Part shown: piece by piece, positions 37,088-50,201 of the stretch
Numbering within the stretch: position 1 is the first letter of the stretch
Layout of the letters: every line of letters begins with the position of its first letter
Origin: Megalobrama amblycephala
Taxonomy: Eukaryota; Chordata; Actinopteri; Cypriniformes; Xenocyprididae
Length of the DNA: 64,000 nucleotides
Assembly (NCBI RefSeq): GCF_018812025.1
Contig: NC_063066.1
Span: forward strand, 1,672,692 to 1,736,691
Direction: 5' to 3'
Translations under genes and position numbers: made by a program
Notes under the pieces: generated by a model
Seen by the model: only the letters and a program-made list of their open reading frames with translations
Databases searched by the model: none
What the model was told of the DNA's origin: nothing

Positions 37088-39561
37088 TGCTGGGTTAAAA
37101 ACAACCCAACTTGGGTTGAAAATGGACAAACCCAGCGGTTGGGTTGTTTTAATCCATCGATTAGGCCATTTTAACCCAGCGGTTGGGTTGTTATAACCAG
37201 CGGTTGGGCCGTTATAACTCAGCGGTTGGGCTGTTTTAACCCAGCGGTTGGGTTGTTATAACCAGCGGTTGGGCCGTTATAACTCAGCGGTTGGGCTGTT
37301 TTAACCCAGCGGTTTGGTTGTTATAACCAGCGGATGGGCCATTTTAACCCAGCGGTTGGGTTGTTATAACCAGCGGTTGGGCTGTTATAACTCAGCGGTT
37401 GGGCTGTTTTAACCCAGCGGTTGGGTTGTTATAACCAGCGGTTGGGCCGTTATAACTCAGCGGTTGGGCTGTTTTAACCCAGCAGTTGGGTTGTTATAAC
37501 CAGCGGTTGGGCCGTTATAACCCAGCGGTTTGGTTGTTATAACCAGCGGATGGGCCATTTTAACCCAGCGGTTGGGTTGTTATAACCAGCGGTTGGGCCG
37601 TTATAACTCAGCGGTTGGGCTGTTTTAACCCAGCAGTTGGGTTGTTATAACCAGCGGTTGGGCCGTTATAACTCAGCGGTTGGGCTGTTTTAACCCAGCG
37701 GTTTGGTTGTTATAACCAGCGGATGGGCCATTTTAACCCAGCGGTTGGGTTGTTATAACCAGCGGTTGGGCCGTTATAACTCAGCGGTTGGGCCATTTTA
37801 ACCCAGCGGTTGGGCCGTTTTTAACCCAGCGATTGGGTTGTTTTAACCCAGCGGTTGGGCCGTTTTAACCCAGCGGTTGGTCCGTTATAACTCAGTGGTT
37901 GGTCCGTTATAACCAGCGGTTGGGCTGTTTTAACCCAGCGGTTTGGTTGTTATAACCAGCGGATGGGCCATTTTAACCCAGCAGTTGGGTTGTTATAACC
38001 AGTGGTTGGGCCGTTTTAACCCAGCGGTTGGGTTGTTTTAACCCAGCGGTTGGGCCGTTTTAACCCAGCGGTTGGTCCGTTATAACCAGCGGTTGGGCCG
38101 TTTTTAACCCAGCGGTTGCGTTGTTTTAACCCAGCGGTTGGGTTGTTTTAACCCAGCGGTTGGGCCGTTTTAACCCAGCGGTTGGTCCGTTATAACCAGC
38201 GGTTGGGCCGTTTTTAACCCAGCGGTTGCGTTGTTTTAACCCAGCGGTTGGGCCGTTTTAACCAGCGGTTGGGCCATTTTTACCCAGCAGTTGGGCCGTT
38301 TTAACCCAGCGGTTGGGCCGTTATAACTCAGCGTTTGGGCCATTTTAACCCAGCGGTTGGGCCGTTTTAACCCAGCGGTTGGTCCGTTATAACTCAGCGG
38401 TTGGTCCGTTATAACTCAGCAGTTGGTCCATTATAACTCAGCGGTTGGGCCGTTATAACTCAGCAGTTGGGCCGTTATAACTCAGCGTTTGGGCCATTTT
38501 AACCCAGCGGTTGGGCCGTTTTAACCCAGCGGTTGGTCCGTTGTAACTCAGCGGTTGGTCCGTTATAACCAGCGGTTGGGCCATTTTTACCCAGCGGTTG
38601 GGCCGTTTTAACCCAGCGGTTGGGCCGTTATAACTCAGCGTTTGGGCCATTTTAACCCAGCGGTTGGGCCGTTTTAACCCAGCGGTTGGTCCGTTATAAC
38701 TCAGCGGTTGGTCCGTTATAACTCAGCGGTTGGTCCGTTATAACTCAGCGGTTGGTCCGTTATAACTCAGCGGTTGGTCCGTTATAACTCAGCAGTTGGT
38801 CCATTATAACTCAGCGGTTGGGCCGTTATAACTCAGCGGTTGGGCCGTTATAACTCAGCGTTTGGGCCATTTTAACCCAGCGGTTGGGCCGTTTTAACCC
38901 AGCGGTTGGTCCGTTGTAACTCAGCGGTTGGTCCGTTATAACCAGCGGTTGGGCCATTTTTACCCAGCGGTTGGGCCGTTTTAACCCAGCGGTTGGGCCG
39001 TTATAACTCAGCGTTTGGGCCATTTTAACCCAGCGGTTGGGCCGTTTTAACCCAGCGGTTGGTCCGTTATAACTCAGCGGTTGGTCCGTTATAACTCAGC
39101 AGTTGGTCCATTATAACTCAGCGGTTGGGCCGTTATAACTCAGCGGTTGGTCCGTTATAACTCAGCAGTTGGTCCATTATAACTCAGCGGTTGGGCCATT
39201 TTTACCCAGCGGTTGGGCCGTTTTAACCCAGCGGTTGGGCCGTTATAACTCAGCGTTTGGGCCATTTTAACCCAGCGGTTGGGCCATTTTAACCCAGCGG
39301 TTGGGCCATTTTAACCCAGCGGTTGGGCCGTTATAACTCAGCGGTTGGGCCGTTATAACTCAGCAGTTGGGCCGTTTTAACCTTTTATTATTGTTGCCTC
39401 TAGTAATTATGTGTCTGATTTTTAATTTCCAACATATTTTGGGTTCATTTTAATGCAGTCATATAGTCATTTTAAACAATAGTTGAGTTAAATAAAACTA
39501 CCCAGCACATTAGGCAAACATTTAACCCAACTGTTGGGTTAGTCTGTTTTTAACCCAAGTC
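37088..39561. repeat. Minisatellite of ~22-bp units in a 'gggttaaaaacaaccca' element
   Basis: From about 37128 to 39381 the sequence is a tandem array of 21-23-bp units of the form aacccagcggttgggccgtt, roughly 100 copies. The left flank (aaatgctgggttaaaaacaa, cccaacttgggttgaaaatg) and the right flank (acccaactgttgggttagtc, tgtttttaacccaag, to 39561) look like the two ends of a MITE whose internal motif expanded. Left of ~37800 a three-unit, 65-bp higher-order period is visible. Further right, 38453-38650 and 38826-39023 encode the same 65 conceptual residues on the reverse strand, a 373-bp higher-order repeat. Those open frames are not genes. Confidence 0.9.
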
Positions 39562-40887
39562 CAAAATGAGGTCATAATTTATTTTTATTTTATCTGATTT
39601 ATTAAAGGGAGAATTTAATGTAAAACAATAAAATTGATAATTATTGTTTTATTAAAAACAAAACAAAAAAAACACTCTAATTCCTGACAAAATGAATTTT
39701 AAACACTTCATTAAAAACGCACCTTATTTATTTTATTTCCCATTGAGGATGTTTAAACTTCACGGGATAGTCTTTTCCTGACAGTATAGCGAGTGAACTG
39801 CAGGAAATGAGTCTGATAAATGAGACGTCTGCAGTCCAGTGAAGCTGAGAGAGAGAGAGGCGCTGATAGAAGCACATTGTTGAGGAGGTGCAGGTCAGAG
39901 AAATGGAGAGCTGTGAAAGAGAAACTGAACACACAAGAGAAGAGGATAAAGGGGCATGACGGATCCCTCTAGAGCACCTAAAGAGGGTCTGTTGATGCAG
40001 CTGTGAGTCGACCCGTCTGTGGTTTTCCTGTCTGTACCCGACTCCAGAGGAAAGAGTTTCAGAGTCTCGCAGGACCCCCATCACATTCTGTCTGTCTCTA
40101 GTCTGGCAGAGCGGATCGGTCTGAAGCAGTTTAGCTGTAATGGTTGCAGTGGTTGGTATTTCCGGTTGGCTAATATAGGTCATTTAACTCAAAGTGCTCT
40201 GAAAACACACTTCTGCATGTTTCAAACCATACACAGCACACAAAGACAAAGCACACAGTGAAAGTTGTTAGTGACAGCTTTCAAACGCTCCTGTTTGTAT
40301 TTGTGTCGTCTGGTTTCTATTTACAAAAGCAGATGTTTCTGTTTACGACGTGTTTTTGCAGCGTCGGGCAGTGCAGCCAATCACAGACGTGACCGCGTAA
40401 ACACTGGCCAATCAGAGGTGTCGCTATAACAGTGTTGATATGATGTGAATAAGAGATTTCTTGTGCAGTGTAGACAGATTCACTGATTATAATGGCAGAT
40501 TTTGAGTCACCGTCTATTATGAGATTGCTTTACGGATCTCTGTCTGTCTTTGTCACAGATTCGTCTGTTTTGGCCGAGGTTGGATGTTTTCACATCTCAC
40601 TAACCCTCAATATGTACTTGTCACAACCAATACATCTGTGACGCTGAAATAAACCCTCTGCTTGAAATGAAAACATGAGGTCACATTGGAGTTTTGTCTG
40701 GGTCAATTGTGATATGCTACGGTGTGTGTGTGTGTGTTTTTGTGATCACCGTGATTAATGGCGAATCAAAAAGCAGCCAGGCTTTTTAACGCGCTCTAGC
40801 TCTTCAATAAAAGCTTTATACTGTGCTGCTATTTGCTCTTTAAAATTACCACAAAACCACAAGAGAGCATTAGCTAATGACAGTCAG

Positions 40888-40946
<59 letters not shown>

Positions 40947-41218
40947 GGCCGTTTCTATTTACCCAGTGAAATGCAGCACCATGACTCTGTTCAGATCTTT
41001 CTGTAGTAGAGCAGATGTGTTATTTTAAGTGTGAATGAAGGAAAGCGTGTCAGAGGTCCATGAGAAGGCTTTTGTATGCTTTGATTCATTTGGTTTTATT
41101 GAAACGAAGCTGAATCCTGTTTGTCAATTTATTCGTTTGTTCTGTTGATGTGATTCACTGGTGTTTAGCACATGTATTGTGATCTGAACTCACAGAGAGT
41201 TCACAGTTTTAAAATTAT
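39562..41218. other. No gene; CA microsatellite
   Basis: (CA)n at 40895-40944. The 151-codon reverse frame at 39728-40183 lacks recognisable domains or codon bias and is not called. Confidence 0.4.
40895..40944. repeat. (CA)25 microsatellite
   Basis: 50 bp of uninterrupted CA. Confidence 0.97.
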
Positions 41219-42273
41219 AAATTTTTCCTACTCTGATTTTATCCTCTGATTTGAACGCTCTGTTTTAAGGGGCGTGTCTGCTGTGAGACTTCAGTGTAAA
41301 CGCCCACTGCTGTGATTGGCTGACATCTTTGCATATGAAATAGCTCAGTATTACTCTCTTGAAAACTTTTAGCACATTTTTACTATTACAGCTCTCAAGA
41401 TTAACTAATCGTGAAAAGCATTACGCTTAAATCTGTGGCATTATTTTTAGATCGTGGCATGAAAGGTTGCAGTGATGAACATGTAGTTGATCACAGACAT
41501 GTTGTTGAGCTCATGAAAGCAGTGATCTCGTCTTTGAAACTCAATTTCTGCACACTAACGAATGCTTTCATCATAACTAACAGTGCAAACGTGATGAAAC
41601 TAAGAGATTCGAGTCCAGAACTCAGTCACTGATAAACTCGCGCTGTTTGATTGACAGCTCCAGCGATTGTAAAGGGAGCGTTCTTTGATCGCTTTCTATA
41701 TATAATTTAATCACCGTTTAAACAAGGTGAAGTTGAGCGTTTAGTCACTGGTTTGATTTACTGACACACAGACAAAGATCATCTGACTGTACATGAATCA
41801 TTAATATCAGATCAGGCATTAGAATGAACACAGTTACTGACATGTTGTTGCATTACTGTCGAGTTCATATCGTGTTTGCGCTGAAATGCGATTGATTTCC
41901 CAAAGAATCCACAGTGAAATGAACCGAATACAAATAAATAAAGCTCAACTGAGACATTCACATTGTTGAAAATAAATAACCATATTCCTGCATTAGGATC
42001 CTTTGAAAGATAATGTTATTTTAGTCCTGTATCGCTCTTCTCTCCTCCTCATCTCACTAACACACCAGTGGGCGGGGCTAACGCTGCAATGATGAAGTAG
42101 GCGTTGATTTCTTCTGTGGAGGCGGAGTTTCACCTATCTGGTGTTAATAAAAGCTTTTATTGGACTAACAAGGATGTTTTCAGTTCTGAATCTTACAGGG
42201 TATTCTTATAGTACAATGACCTCTTATATATCAAAAGCTCAAGGAAAAGTTGATTTCTCAATTCATGACCACT
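41219..42273. mobile_element. TTAA MITE 'gtcatgaa' family, 5'-truncated copy
   Basis: Collinear with 33856-35055 from the point 'atttttcctactctgatttt' onward. Right end CAATTCATGACCACT-like (…attcatgaccact) is followed by TTAA (42274-42277). The first ~100 bp of the element is missing. Confidence 0.82.
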
Positions 42274-42277
42274 TTAA

Positions 42278-44583
42278 ATTTTGGCCTGTTTCTCAAACAA
42301 ATCATGCAGTATGTCCTCCGAAGACTTTGAATGTAGTGCACAATTTGTGTTTGACGAAGGAAAGAAAATAAACAGGTTTGGAATGACATGAGGATGTTTA
42401 AATAATGACCGAATTCTGTTTTGTTGTCTGCCACTTTAAATCCTTGAGCTCTGTAATGTGTGATTGGATTCTGATTGGCTGTTTATCAGCTGGAAAAAAT
42501 TGCTCTTAAAGTGATTCCAGCAACGTCTCATTATCGTTATAGTTGTTCTGTGCACTTAACTATTCTCGTAAAATTAAAACAATCACTAAAACTTTATAGT
42601 TATCATTCCTGGTGTAAACGGGCCAGAGTTTAATTCTTTGTGATCGTAACATTTCTTGTGTATTATTTTTATGGAGTATGTGTTTATATTTGCATGCGTT
42701 TTGGATATTTTGGGCTCAATGGTCTCTTTATGGCTTCTTCTGGAGCGGATCATTTGTCTTGTTAAATTCTCCAATCTGCACAACCTAGTAGCTTCGCCCT
42801 GCGCAGACAATCAGATTTTACACCACGCTGCCTCTCCCAGCGCCCGCCAACCTGATTTACTGCAGTTTGGTTGTATTTTCTTAATGTAAAAGGGCTGCAC
42901 TCTGTAGAATTGGGACCTCGGCTAAACGCATTTAGAGTTTGTGTTCCGTGACTTGGAGTTCAGTTTAATTGAATTCACTCGCTGTATTGAGCGCAGCAAA
43001 AATATCTGCCAGACTCCGCCTGACATGCACCTTGTGTTCAGTACAGTGTGTGTTTGGAAGCAGACGGAGTCGTTTCAGTGGAGGACGAGTGGAGGAGGAG
43101 ATACTGCTGATCATTCGTGTAGTGGAACGCAAAAGAAGATATTTTGATGACTGTTTTTGTCCAATAAAACAACATTGTCCTCAAAAAACACAGAGATCTT
43201 CTGTAGTGTTCCACAGAAGAGTCCCACAGGTTTGGAGGGAGTGGACGATGACAGAATTTTCGTTTCTTGGTGAACCATTCCAATAACAGTCTTTCCACCT
43301 ACTCTTTTTTTTCCTGCTCTGTGAATGTTTTCAGCTGCTGAAGTCACATCTGGACAGTGTGAAAGTGGATCAGGTATAAACACACACATATGCAGGACTT
43401 CACAAAGCTCTTTTCAAAGCACTGACCTCTGATCTCCAAACACATTCCCTTAACGTGAGCCAGCGCTGTGGAATCGGGAAGAAGTTTTCAGAACTAGCCA
43501 ATGGTCAGTCCCCATTTTCAGGTCTCCGTCTGCTGCCTAACAATCCGTCTTTATTCCTGAGATGCTGTTTTTCCAGAGAGAAGGCCATGTGTTCTTCAGA
43601 TTAGAGGGATGTGGAGAAATCCTTGGGTTTCCAGACTCTTTCTCTCACACTATACTCCTTCGCTCGCATCCCTCTCCATTATTTAATAATAGCCTCTCTC
43701 TCTCTCTCTCTCTCTCAGATGAGTGTGCAACAATACAGGGTGATTTGACTGATCTGAAGTCAGTTTTTCCACTCAGTATGTGGCAGCCGGAGGCATTTGG
43801 CAGATATGAGATTGAATGTTTGACTGATAGGCACTCAACGGTTTCCAGATCGTAATGCCAACTTCAATTTACCTCCCAGGAGGAGCTCTGCGTCTCAGCG
43901 CTGTAATGTAGAGCAGTGCTTCTAAAACTGGTTTCGCTTCAGGACCCACATTTACGTTGGACATCAAGTGGCAAGTGAACGCAGAATTGTTAATGACGCA
44001 AAAGTAAACAAAAATGCAGAACTATTATCACCACACAACAGTTTCGCTTCCTTAATGTCTCTGGTATATTGATGGTGTCGTGGCAGTATTTCACTGCGGT
44101 TGGCTCAAACTATGTTTATGCTCAGTTGAAGTGAAACCATATTTTCTTTAATCTTGTGTAGTTTTGATTATGGTTTGTGTATATTGTCAAATGTCGTTCT
44201 AATTTGACTACCAGGTGACGGACTGACTGATGCGTGATCTTTAAAATCGATAACAAATGATAAGGAGCCTGTTTCCCTGTTTATTTGTGTTTATTGGTTG
44301 GTATGTTTATTTTGCTTTATATAATTTGCATTTAGCATCACTTCTCCCATGTGACTCATTTGGGATCCCCACCCACCAGCTGAAAAATAGAGATATTGAA
44401 AATATGATTTGTAAAAATATGATACCTGTAAGCCGAGAAGTTTTAAAAAAAATCAAAACAAAGGGAAAAAGTTCAGTTTTTGTTTTGTCCCTAAACTGTC
44501 ATGAGCATTCCCACCACATCCCAATATAAATATTTGTTTACTGACATCAGTATTTGAAAAGTAACAAAAATTATGAATATTGG
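42278..44583. other. Repeat fragments; no gene called
   Basis: About 42455-42630 is a right-end fragment of the 1706-2491 MITE family (ttatagttatcattcctggt, gtaaacgggcc). 43130-43290 looks like a mutated fish MITE arm (agaagatattttgatgactg ... ggtgaaccattccaataa). (CT)n at 43698-43718. The frame after this CT tract (43718-43855) has an acceptor-like start but no donor and no coding signature. Confidence 0.45.
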
Positions 44584-45520
44584 GTAACTGCATAGCAACA
44601 CCTTAGCAACCACCACTAGCACCCCACCAACAGCATAGCAATATCCTGGCACCCAGAACACCCTAGCACCGGAATAGCAACACCCTAGCGTCCAACACTA
44701 GCACCCCACCAACAGCATAGCAACATCCCGGCAACCCAGAACACCACAGCAACTGCATAGCAACACCCTAGTGACCACTAAAAGCACCCCACTAACACCA
44801 CCGCAGCATCCCAGCACCTAGAACACCCTAGCAACTGCACAGCAGCACCCTAGCAACCACCAAAAGCACCCCACCAACATTATAGCAATATCCTGGCACC
44901 CAGAACACCCTAGCAACTGCATAGCAACACCCTAGCAACCACCAAAAGCACCCCACCAACAGCATGTCAATATCCTGGCACCCAGAACACCCTAGCAACT
45001 GCATAGCAACATCCTAACGACCACCACTAGCACCCCACCAACATCATAGCAACATCCTGGCACCCAGAACACCCTAGAACCGGAATAGCAACACCCTAGC
45101 GTCCAACACTAGCACCCCACCAACAGCATAGCAACATCCCAGCAACCCAGAACACTCCAGCAACTGCATAGCAACACCCTAGTGACCACTAAAAGCACCC
45201 CACCAACACCACCGCAGCATCCCAGCACCTAGAACACCCTAGTAACTGCATAGCAATATCCTGGCACCCAGAACACCCCAGCAACTGCATAGCAACACCC
45301 TAGCGACCACCAAAAGCACCCCACCAACATCATAGCAACATCCTGGCACCCCGACAACCCTAGCAACTGCACAGCAACACCCTAGCAACCACCGAAAGCA
45401 CCCCACCAACAGCATAGTAACATCCTGGCACCCAGCACACTCTAGCAACTGCATAGCAACACCCTAGAAACCACCGAAAGCACCCCAACAACAGAATAGC
45501 AACATCCCGCCACCCAGAAC
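44584..45520. repeat. Tandem array of ~82-bp units
   Basis: About eleven units of the form gcaactgcatagcaacaccc / tagcaaccaccaaaagcacc / ccaccaacagcatagcaaca / tcctggcacccagaacaccc. A distinct unit variant carrying 'accggaatagcaacaccctagcg' occurs at 44671 and again at 45082, about five units apart, with neighbouring units also matching. This indicates a ~411-bp higher-order repeat. One unit near 45244-45280 is shortened. The strand asymmetry (almost no T-rich unit) is striking. Reverse-strand open frames are artefacts. Confidence 0.92.
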
Positions 45521-46393
45521 ATATAGTTTTAAACTATAGAAAATAGAATTTAATTTGGACTTGCCTATTTTTGTCTTTTGTTTGCTGTGTGGGCTGCATG
45601 TTTTGTGTTATGTCTGGTTGAGTGTCTTGGTGAATTGTCTTTTGTTGTCTTCCATCCCTGTTTCCATAGAAACAATGATTCTTTAGGGCTGAAAGTGCAC
45701 ATACTGTAGTTTTGTGGCTGACCCTTGTCTTTACTAACACACACACACACACAGTGTCTCATGACGACGTGACCCCAGTCTATTTCCTTATTAGTGCAGA
45801 AGTGAGTGCATCTTCATTAGATTTGTGTTGATTAACACATGACAGCAACAATAACTCAATCAGAGAACATTAGTAAATCTATACCCATATCCTCATTTCA
45901 CAGGCGTTATATCCATTAGCAGTGATTGTGTGTTATCTCTATTATCTTGTGTCGCAGGGTAAGTGTGCGTTATCAAGCTCATTGATTTTATTGCATAAAA
46001 AATAAATGCGTTTACACATGAGTGAGTGCAGATCACTGGTTTCACCAGAATAGATAAAAGACAAAGTTCTAGGAAACTTTTAACATACTGGAGGAAATAC
46101 AGTTCTTCTTCAGCAGTAGCCAAGTCTGTTAGAACAATCCATTGTCATTTCCTCCATTAACAGGGTTTATTTACCCACACACCAACCCAGTGTGCGACGT
46201 GTCGATCATCTCAAGCGCGGCCTCAGTGTTTGTCTCTTTCATCCTGTGATATAAGAGAACGAAACCTTCCTCTTCCACACTTTCATCTCTCCGTCTCCCT
46301 TTCAAACACCGTCTCGCTGCTCCAGTCTGCTCTCTTGATAAAGCAAAGCCATGTCCTGCTGTCAGAACGGCTTCTTTCGTACATCACTTGATT

Positions 46394-46439
<46 letters not shown>

Positions 46440-47240
46440 AATCCCATGTATCAGCAGCTGAGTCAGGAGTGATTTGCTCTGTTTGAGTGTTCAAAGCTGT
46501 AAATGTGGAAGTATCTGACCTGACATAACCCATTATCAAAGCTCTGATCGCTCTTTACTAATCTGATTTGCTTCTCTCCAGTGAATGTATCGCTCAGTGA
46601 ATCTGCAGATGTGTTAACAGTCCCCATTACACCCCATTATACTGCTCCATCTTCATTCAGATCATCTGTGTGGCTCTAAACCTTCAGGTTATAGAAATCT
46701 GGCAGATATCAATAACTGATGGACATTAGCTAATTGTTGATATTATAGATCTTATAATATATTTTAAGATAGATCTACAGTATTATATATCGGTTCACTG
46801 ATGCTCTAATCTAGAATTTGACATGCTTCAGATGAAATCAGTTTGACTGATACTGTGAATCTGTTTTTTTGGGGGGGTGTTATGGTTTACTCATGCAATG
46901 ACTGATATTTCTGTGGTATAATGTGTTGTTGATATTAATATCTGCTTACTTAAAGTTCCAATCTAGAGTTTGACAAACTGACAAGTGAAATCAAGCATAA
47001 ATAATATACAGTACAAAAGTTGGACAGATGTGTAGGAGTTTAATATTTGACACATCAGGACTTCATGGCTCATAGTCTGGAAAACAGCTCAGTTTTATTC
47101 AGAGACTCAAACTGAGGAAAAATATGCAGATTGGAGCAGATTCTGATCTTTATATGAAATTGATCAATGAGATCTTTATAACAGTATAGCAGACATAAAA
47201 TGCATATAAATATCAATATCTGCCAATAAGATTATTTTAA
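45521..47240. other. No gene recognised
   Basis: Short (CA)n at 45735-45753 and (CT)n(CA)n at 46392-46434. No other structure noticed. Confidence 0.4.
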
Positions 47241-48168
47241 AATGTGTGTTGTTTTATAGTTTTATAATGTTTCCTGGGGTGCACTTATAATGTTAGTATG
47301 CTTTTTACATCAAAAAACAGTCATAATCTAGAAATATGTCATTTTTCCTACTCTGATTTTAGCCTCTGATTTGAACGCTCTGTTTTAAGGGGCGTGTCTG
47401 CTGTGAGATTCAGTGTAAACGGCCACTGCTGTGATTGGCTGACATCTTTGCATATGAAATAGCTCAGTATTACTCTCTCGAAAACTTTTAGCACATTTTT
47501 ACTATTACAGCTCTCAAGATTAACTAATCGTGAAAAGTGTTGATTATAGCATTATATTCATAACTATTTTTGTTTGATTGACAGCTCCAGCGATTGTAAA
47601 GGGAGCGTTCTTTGATCGCTTTCTATATATAATTTAATCACCACTTAAACAAGGTGAAGTTGAGCGTTTAGTCACTGGTTTGATTTACTGACACACAGAC
47701 AAAGATCATCTGACTGTACATGAATCATTAATATCAGATCAGGCATTAGAATGAACACAGTTACTGACATGTTGTTGCATTACTGTCGAGTCCATATCGT
47801 GTTTGCGCTGAAATGCAATTGATTTACCAAAGAATCCACAGTGAAATGAACCGAATACAAATAAATAAAGCTCAACTGAGACATTCACATTGATGAAAAT
47901 AAATAACCATATTCCTGCATTAGGATCCTTTGAAAGATAATGTTATTTTAGTCCTGTATCGCTCTTCTCTCCTCACTAACACACCAGTGGGCGGGGCTAA
48001 CGCTGTGATGATGAAGTAGGCGTTGATTTCTTCAGTGGAGGCGGAGTTTCACCTGTCTATGACAGGATGAGTCGTCTGGGTCTGCTGTCAATAAAAATTC
48101 TAATAGTACGATGAACTCTTCAATATCAAAAGCTCAAGGAAAAGTTGATTTCTCAGTTCATGACCACT
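47241..48168. mobile_element. TTAA MITE 'gtcatgaa' family, third copy
   Basis: Collinear with 33856-35055 but lacking the first ~15 bases and a central block ('gttgcagtgatgaacatgta' to 'taactaacagtgcaaa'). TTAA is present at 47237-47240 and 48169-48172. Right end is cagttcatgaccact. Confidence 0.82.
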
Positions 48169-48172
48169 TTAA

Positions 48173-48728
48173 AACATATAATGCAATACAATGATGATCG
48201 ATAGATGAACAAATAAACCTTCCTCAAAAGCCTGATGATCAATTTGAGACTCATGATTTTTATAATAAATGATGTCTGGATAATCAAGCGAAACTGCTTC
48301 AGTCCAGTTGAAATATTACTAATAATATCAAAGTTATTCTTACATTTACTTGATAAAAATCAGCAGAAAGACACGTGAAGTACAAGCTGAAGGATGTTTG
48401 TACAATTATACTAATTAATTTTCTGCAAATAAATGCTCTAAATGTTTTTACTCTAAATTTCAAAGAAATTTTGTCAGTAGTTTATAGAATTTAAAAAAAA
48501 TAATAATTTCTCACATACATATAAAGTGTGTGTATTGACGTGTATTCGGGCAGTTATTGGATGAAGCTGACGCTGTTGAAGGAGTGTGATGGATTGGGTT
48601 TGTGGTAAACTGATCTCCGGTCTCTCCTCATGGGCACTGCTGTCTAATGTTAACCGTAATCACCGTCATCTGTGTGCTGAACGCGTCATCCTTCAAGAGC
48701 TTCCCGGCACTGCAAAGACCTGCTGCTG

Positions 48729-48769
<41 letters not shown>

Positions 48770-49012
48770 AGGATGTGGTTGTGTGCATTTGCAGGCAAAC
48801 AGAAATTAAATGAAACCCCTGAAGTGCATGTAAAAACTTAATTTTACACTTTGATATTATTCACATCCAATTTATAGCAGTTGTCCATGGCAGCTTTTGA
48901 GAACAGGTGCTTCAGATTCACTCACACACACTTCTGCTCCTAATGCTTCATAACAGAGTTTACAGCCTCGTAATCAGCCTCACGAGATGAAACAATGAAC
49001 ACGGCTCGTTAA

Positions 49013-49051
<39 letters not shown>

Positions 49052-49145
49052 GAGCAGTTTAGACTGGATTTGAGAGTGATTTGATAGCGGCTCTTTTAGT
49101 TGTTTACTAAGCTGGATTAGAGCTGATGGCTTTTATACTACTTAG

Positions 49146-49228
<83 letters not shown>

Positions 49229-49449
49229 GATGTGTAAGTGAGTGTGTGTGGTGCATTAGGAAGGTTATTTTCATTTGGAGGATGATAATGCGGAGATGAT
49301 TATTCTGCTGAGTGTTACTCTGTTAGATGTGTTAGATCAGTGTTATCGGGCGTTCTGTGTGCCAGTGATGATTCGTTTTTCTATATTTCTATATTAAATT
49401 TATTATTAATCATTTTCTAATAAGTCTTACAGTATTACCACACAATTAA
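48173..49449. other. Microsatellite cluster, no gene
   Basis: Three TG tracts in 500 bp: 48731-48767, 49015-49049 and 49147-49225. The rest is unassigned. Confidence 0.45.
49147..49225. repeat. (TG)39 microsatellite
   Basis: 79 bp of uninterrupted TG, the longest dinucleotide TG tract in the window. Confidence 0.97.
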
Positions 49450-50197
49450 AGAGTTAGTTCACCCAAAAATGAACATTTCTGTCATTAATTACTCTCCCTC
49501 ATGTCGTTCCACACCCGTAAGACCTTCGTTCATCTTCAGAACACAAATTAAGATATTTTTGATGAAATCCGAGAGACTCGTCTATAGGCGGCAATATAAT
49601 CAACACTTTCAAGGTCCAGAAAGGTACTGAAGACATCGTTAAAACAGTCATGTGACTGCAGTGGTTCAACCGTAATGTTATGAAGAGACGAGAATACTTT
49701 CTGTGCGCAAAAACAAAACAAAAATAACCACTTTATTCAACAATCTCTTCTGTGTCATTCTCATGCGTTGTTTACGTCCAGGTTCGACTCATTATTGGCC
49801 AGCTCCTGCACACATGCATGCGTCGTGCTGATCACATGACCAGCTTTGGCCAATATTGAGCCGGCATTCGGATATAAACACTGTTACTGCGTAACCTGCG
49901 TAAGATAATGACACAGAAGAGATTGTTGAATAAAGTGGTTATTTTTGTTTTGTTTTTGAGCACAAAAAGTATTCTCATCTCTTCATAACATTAAGGATGA
50001 ACCACTGCAGTCACATGACTGTTTTAACGATGTCTTTAGTACCTTTCTGGACCTTGAAATTGTTGATTATATTGCTGTCTATGGACGAGTCTCTCGGATT
50101 TCATCAAAAATATCTTAATTTGTGTTCTGAAGATGAACGAAAGTCTTACGGGTGTGAAATTAATGACAGAAATTTCATTTTTGGGTGAACTAAGCCT
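49450..50197. mobile_element. 'gggttagttcaccc' TTAA MITE, full copy
   Basis: Flanked by TTAA (49446-49449 and 50198-50201). Left end AGAGTTAGTTCACCCAAAAA, right end TTTTTGGGTGAACTAAGCCT. The two arms are inverted complements for about 270 bp (for example ggtccagaaaggtactgaag against cgatgtctttagtacctttc), so a transcript could fold into a long hairpin. The 63-codon frame on the right arm is not a gene. Confidence 0.9.
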
Positions 50198-50201
50198 TTA
50201 A

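Noticed and set aside
38453..39023. Two identical 65-codon frames on the - strand
   Set aside because: They are translations of the 22-bp minisatellite; identity reflects array duplication, not coding constraint.
39728..40183. 151-codon open frame on the - strand, the longest in the window
   Set aside because: No recognisable domain, no splice or start context and Ser/Thr/Leu-rich composition; consistent with chance in non-coding DNA.
43719..43855. Open frame following a CT-rich acceptor-like tract
   Set aside because: The CT tract is a microsatellite, no donor is present before the stop, and codon choice is not coding-like.
45239..45454. Cys-rich 71-codon frame on the - strand
   Set aside because: Translation of the 82-bp tandem array.
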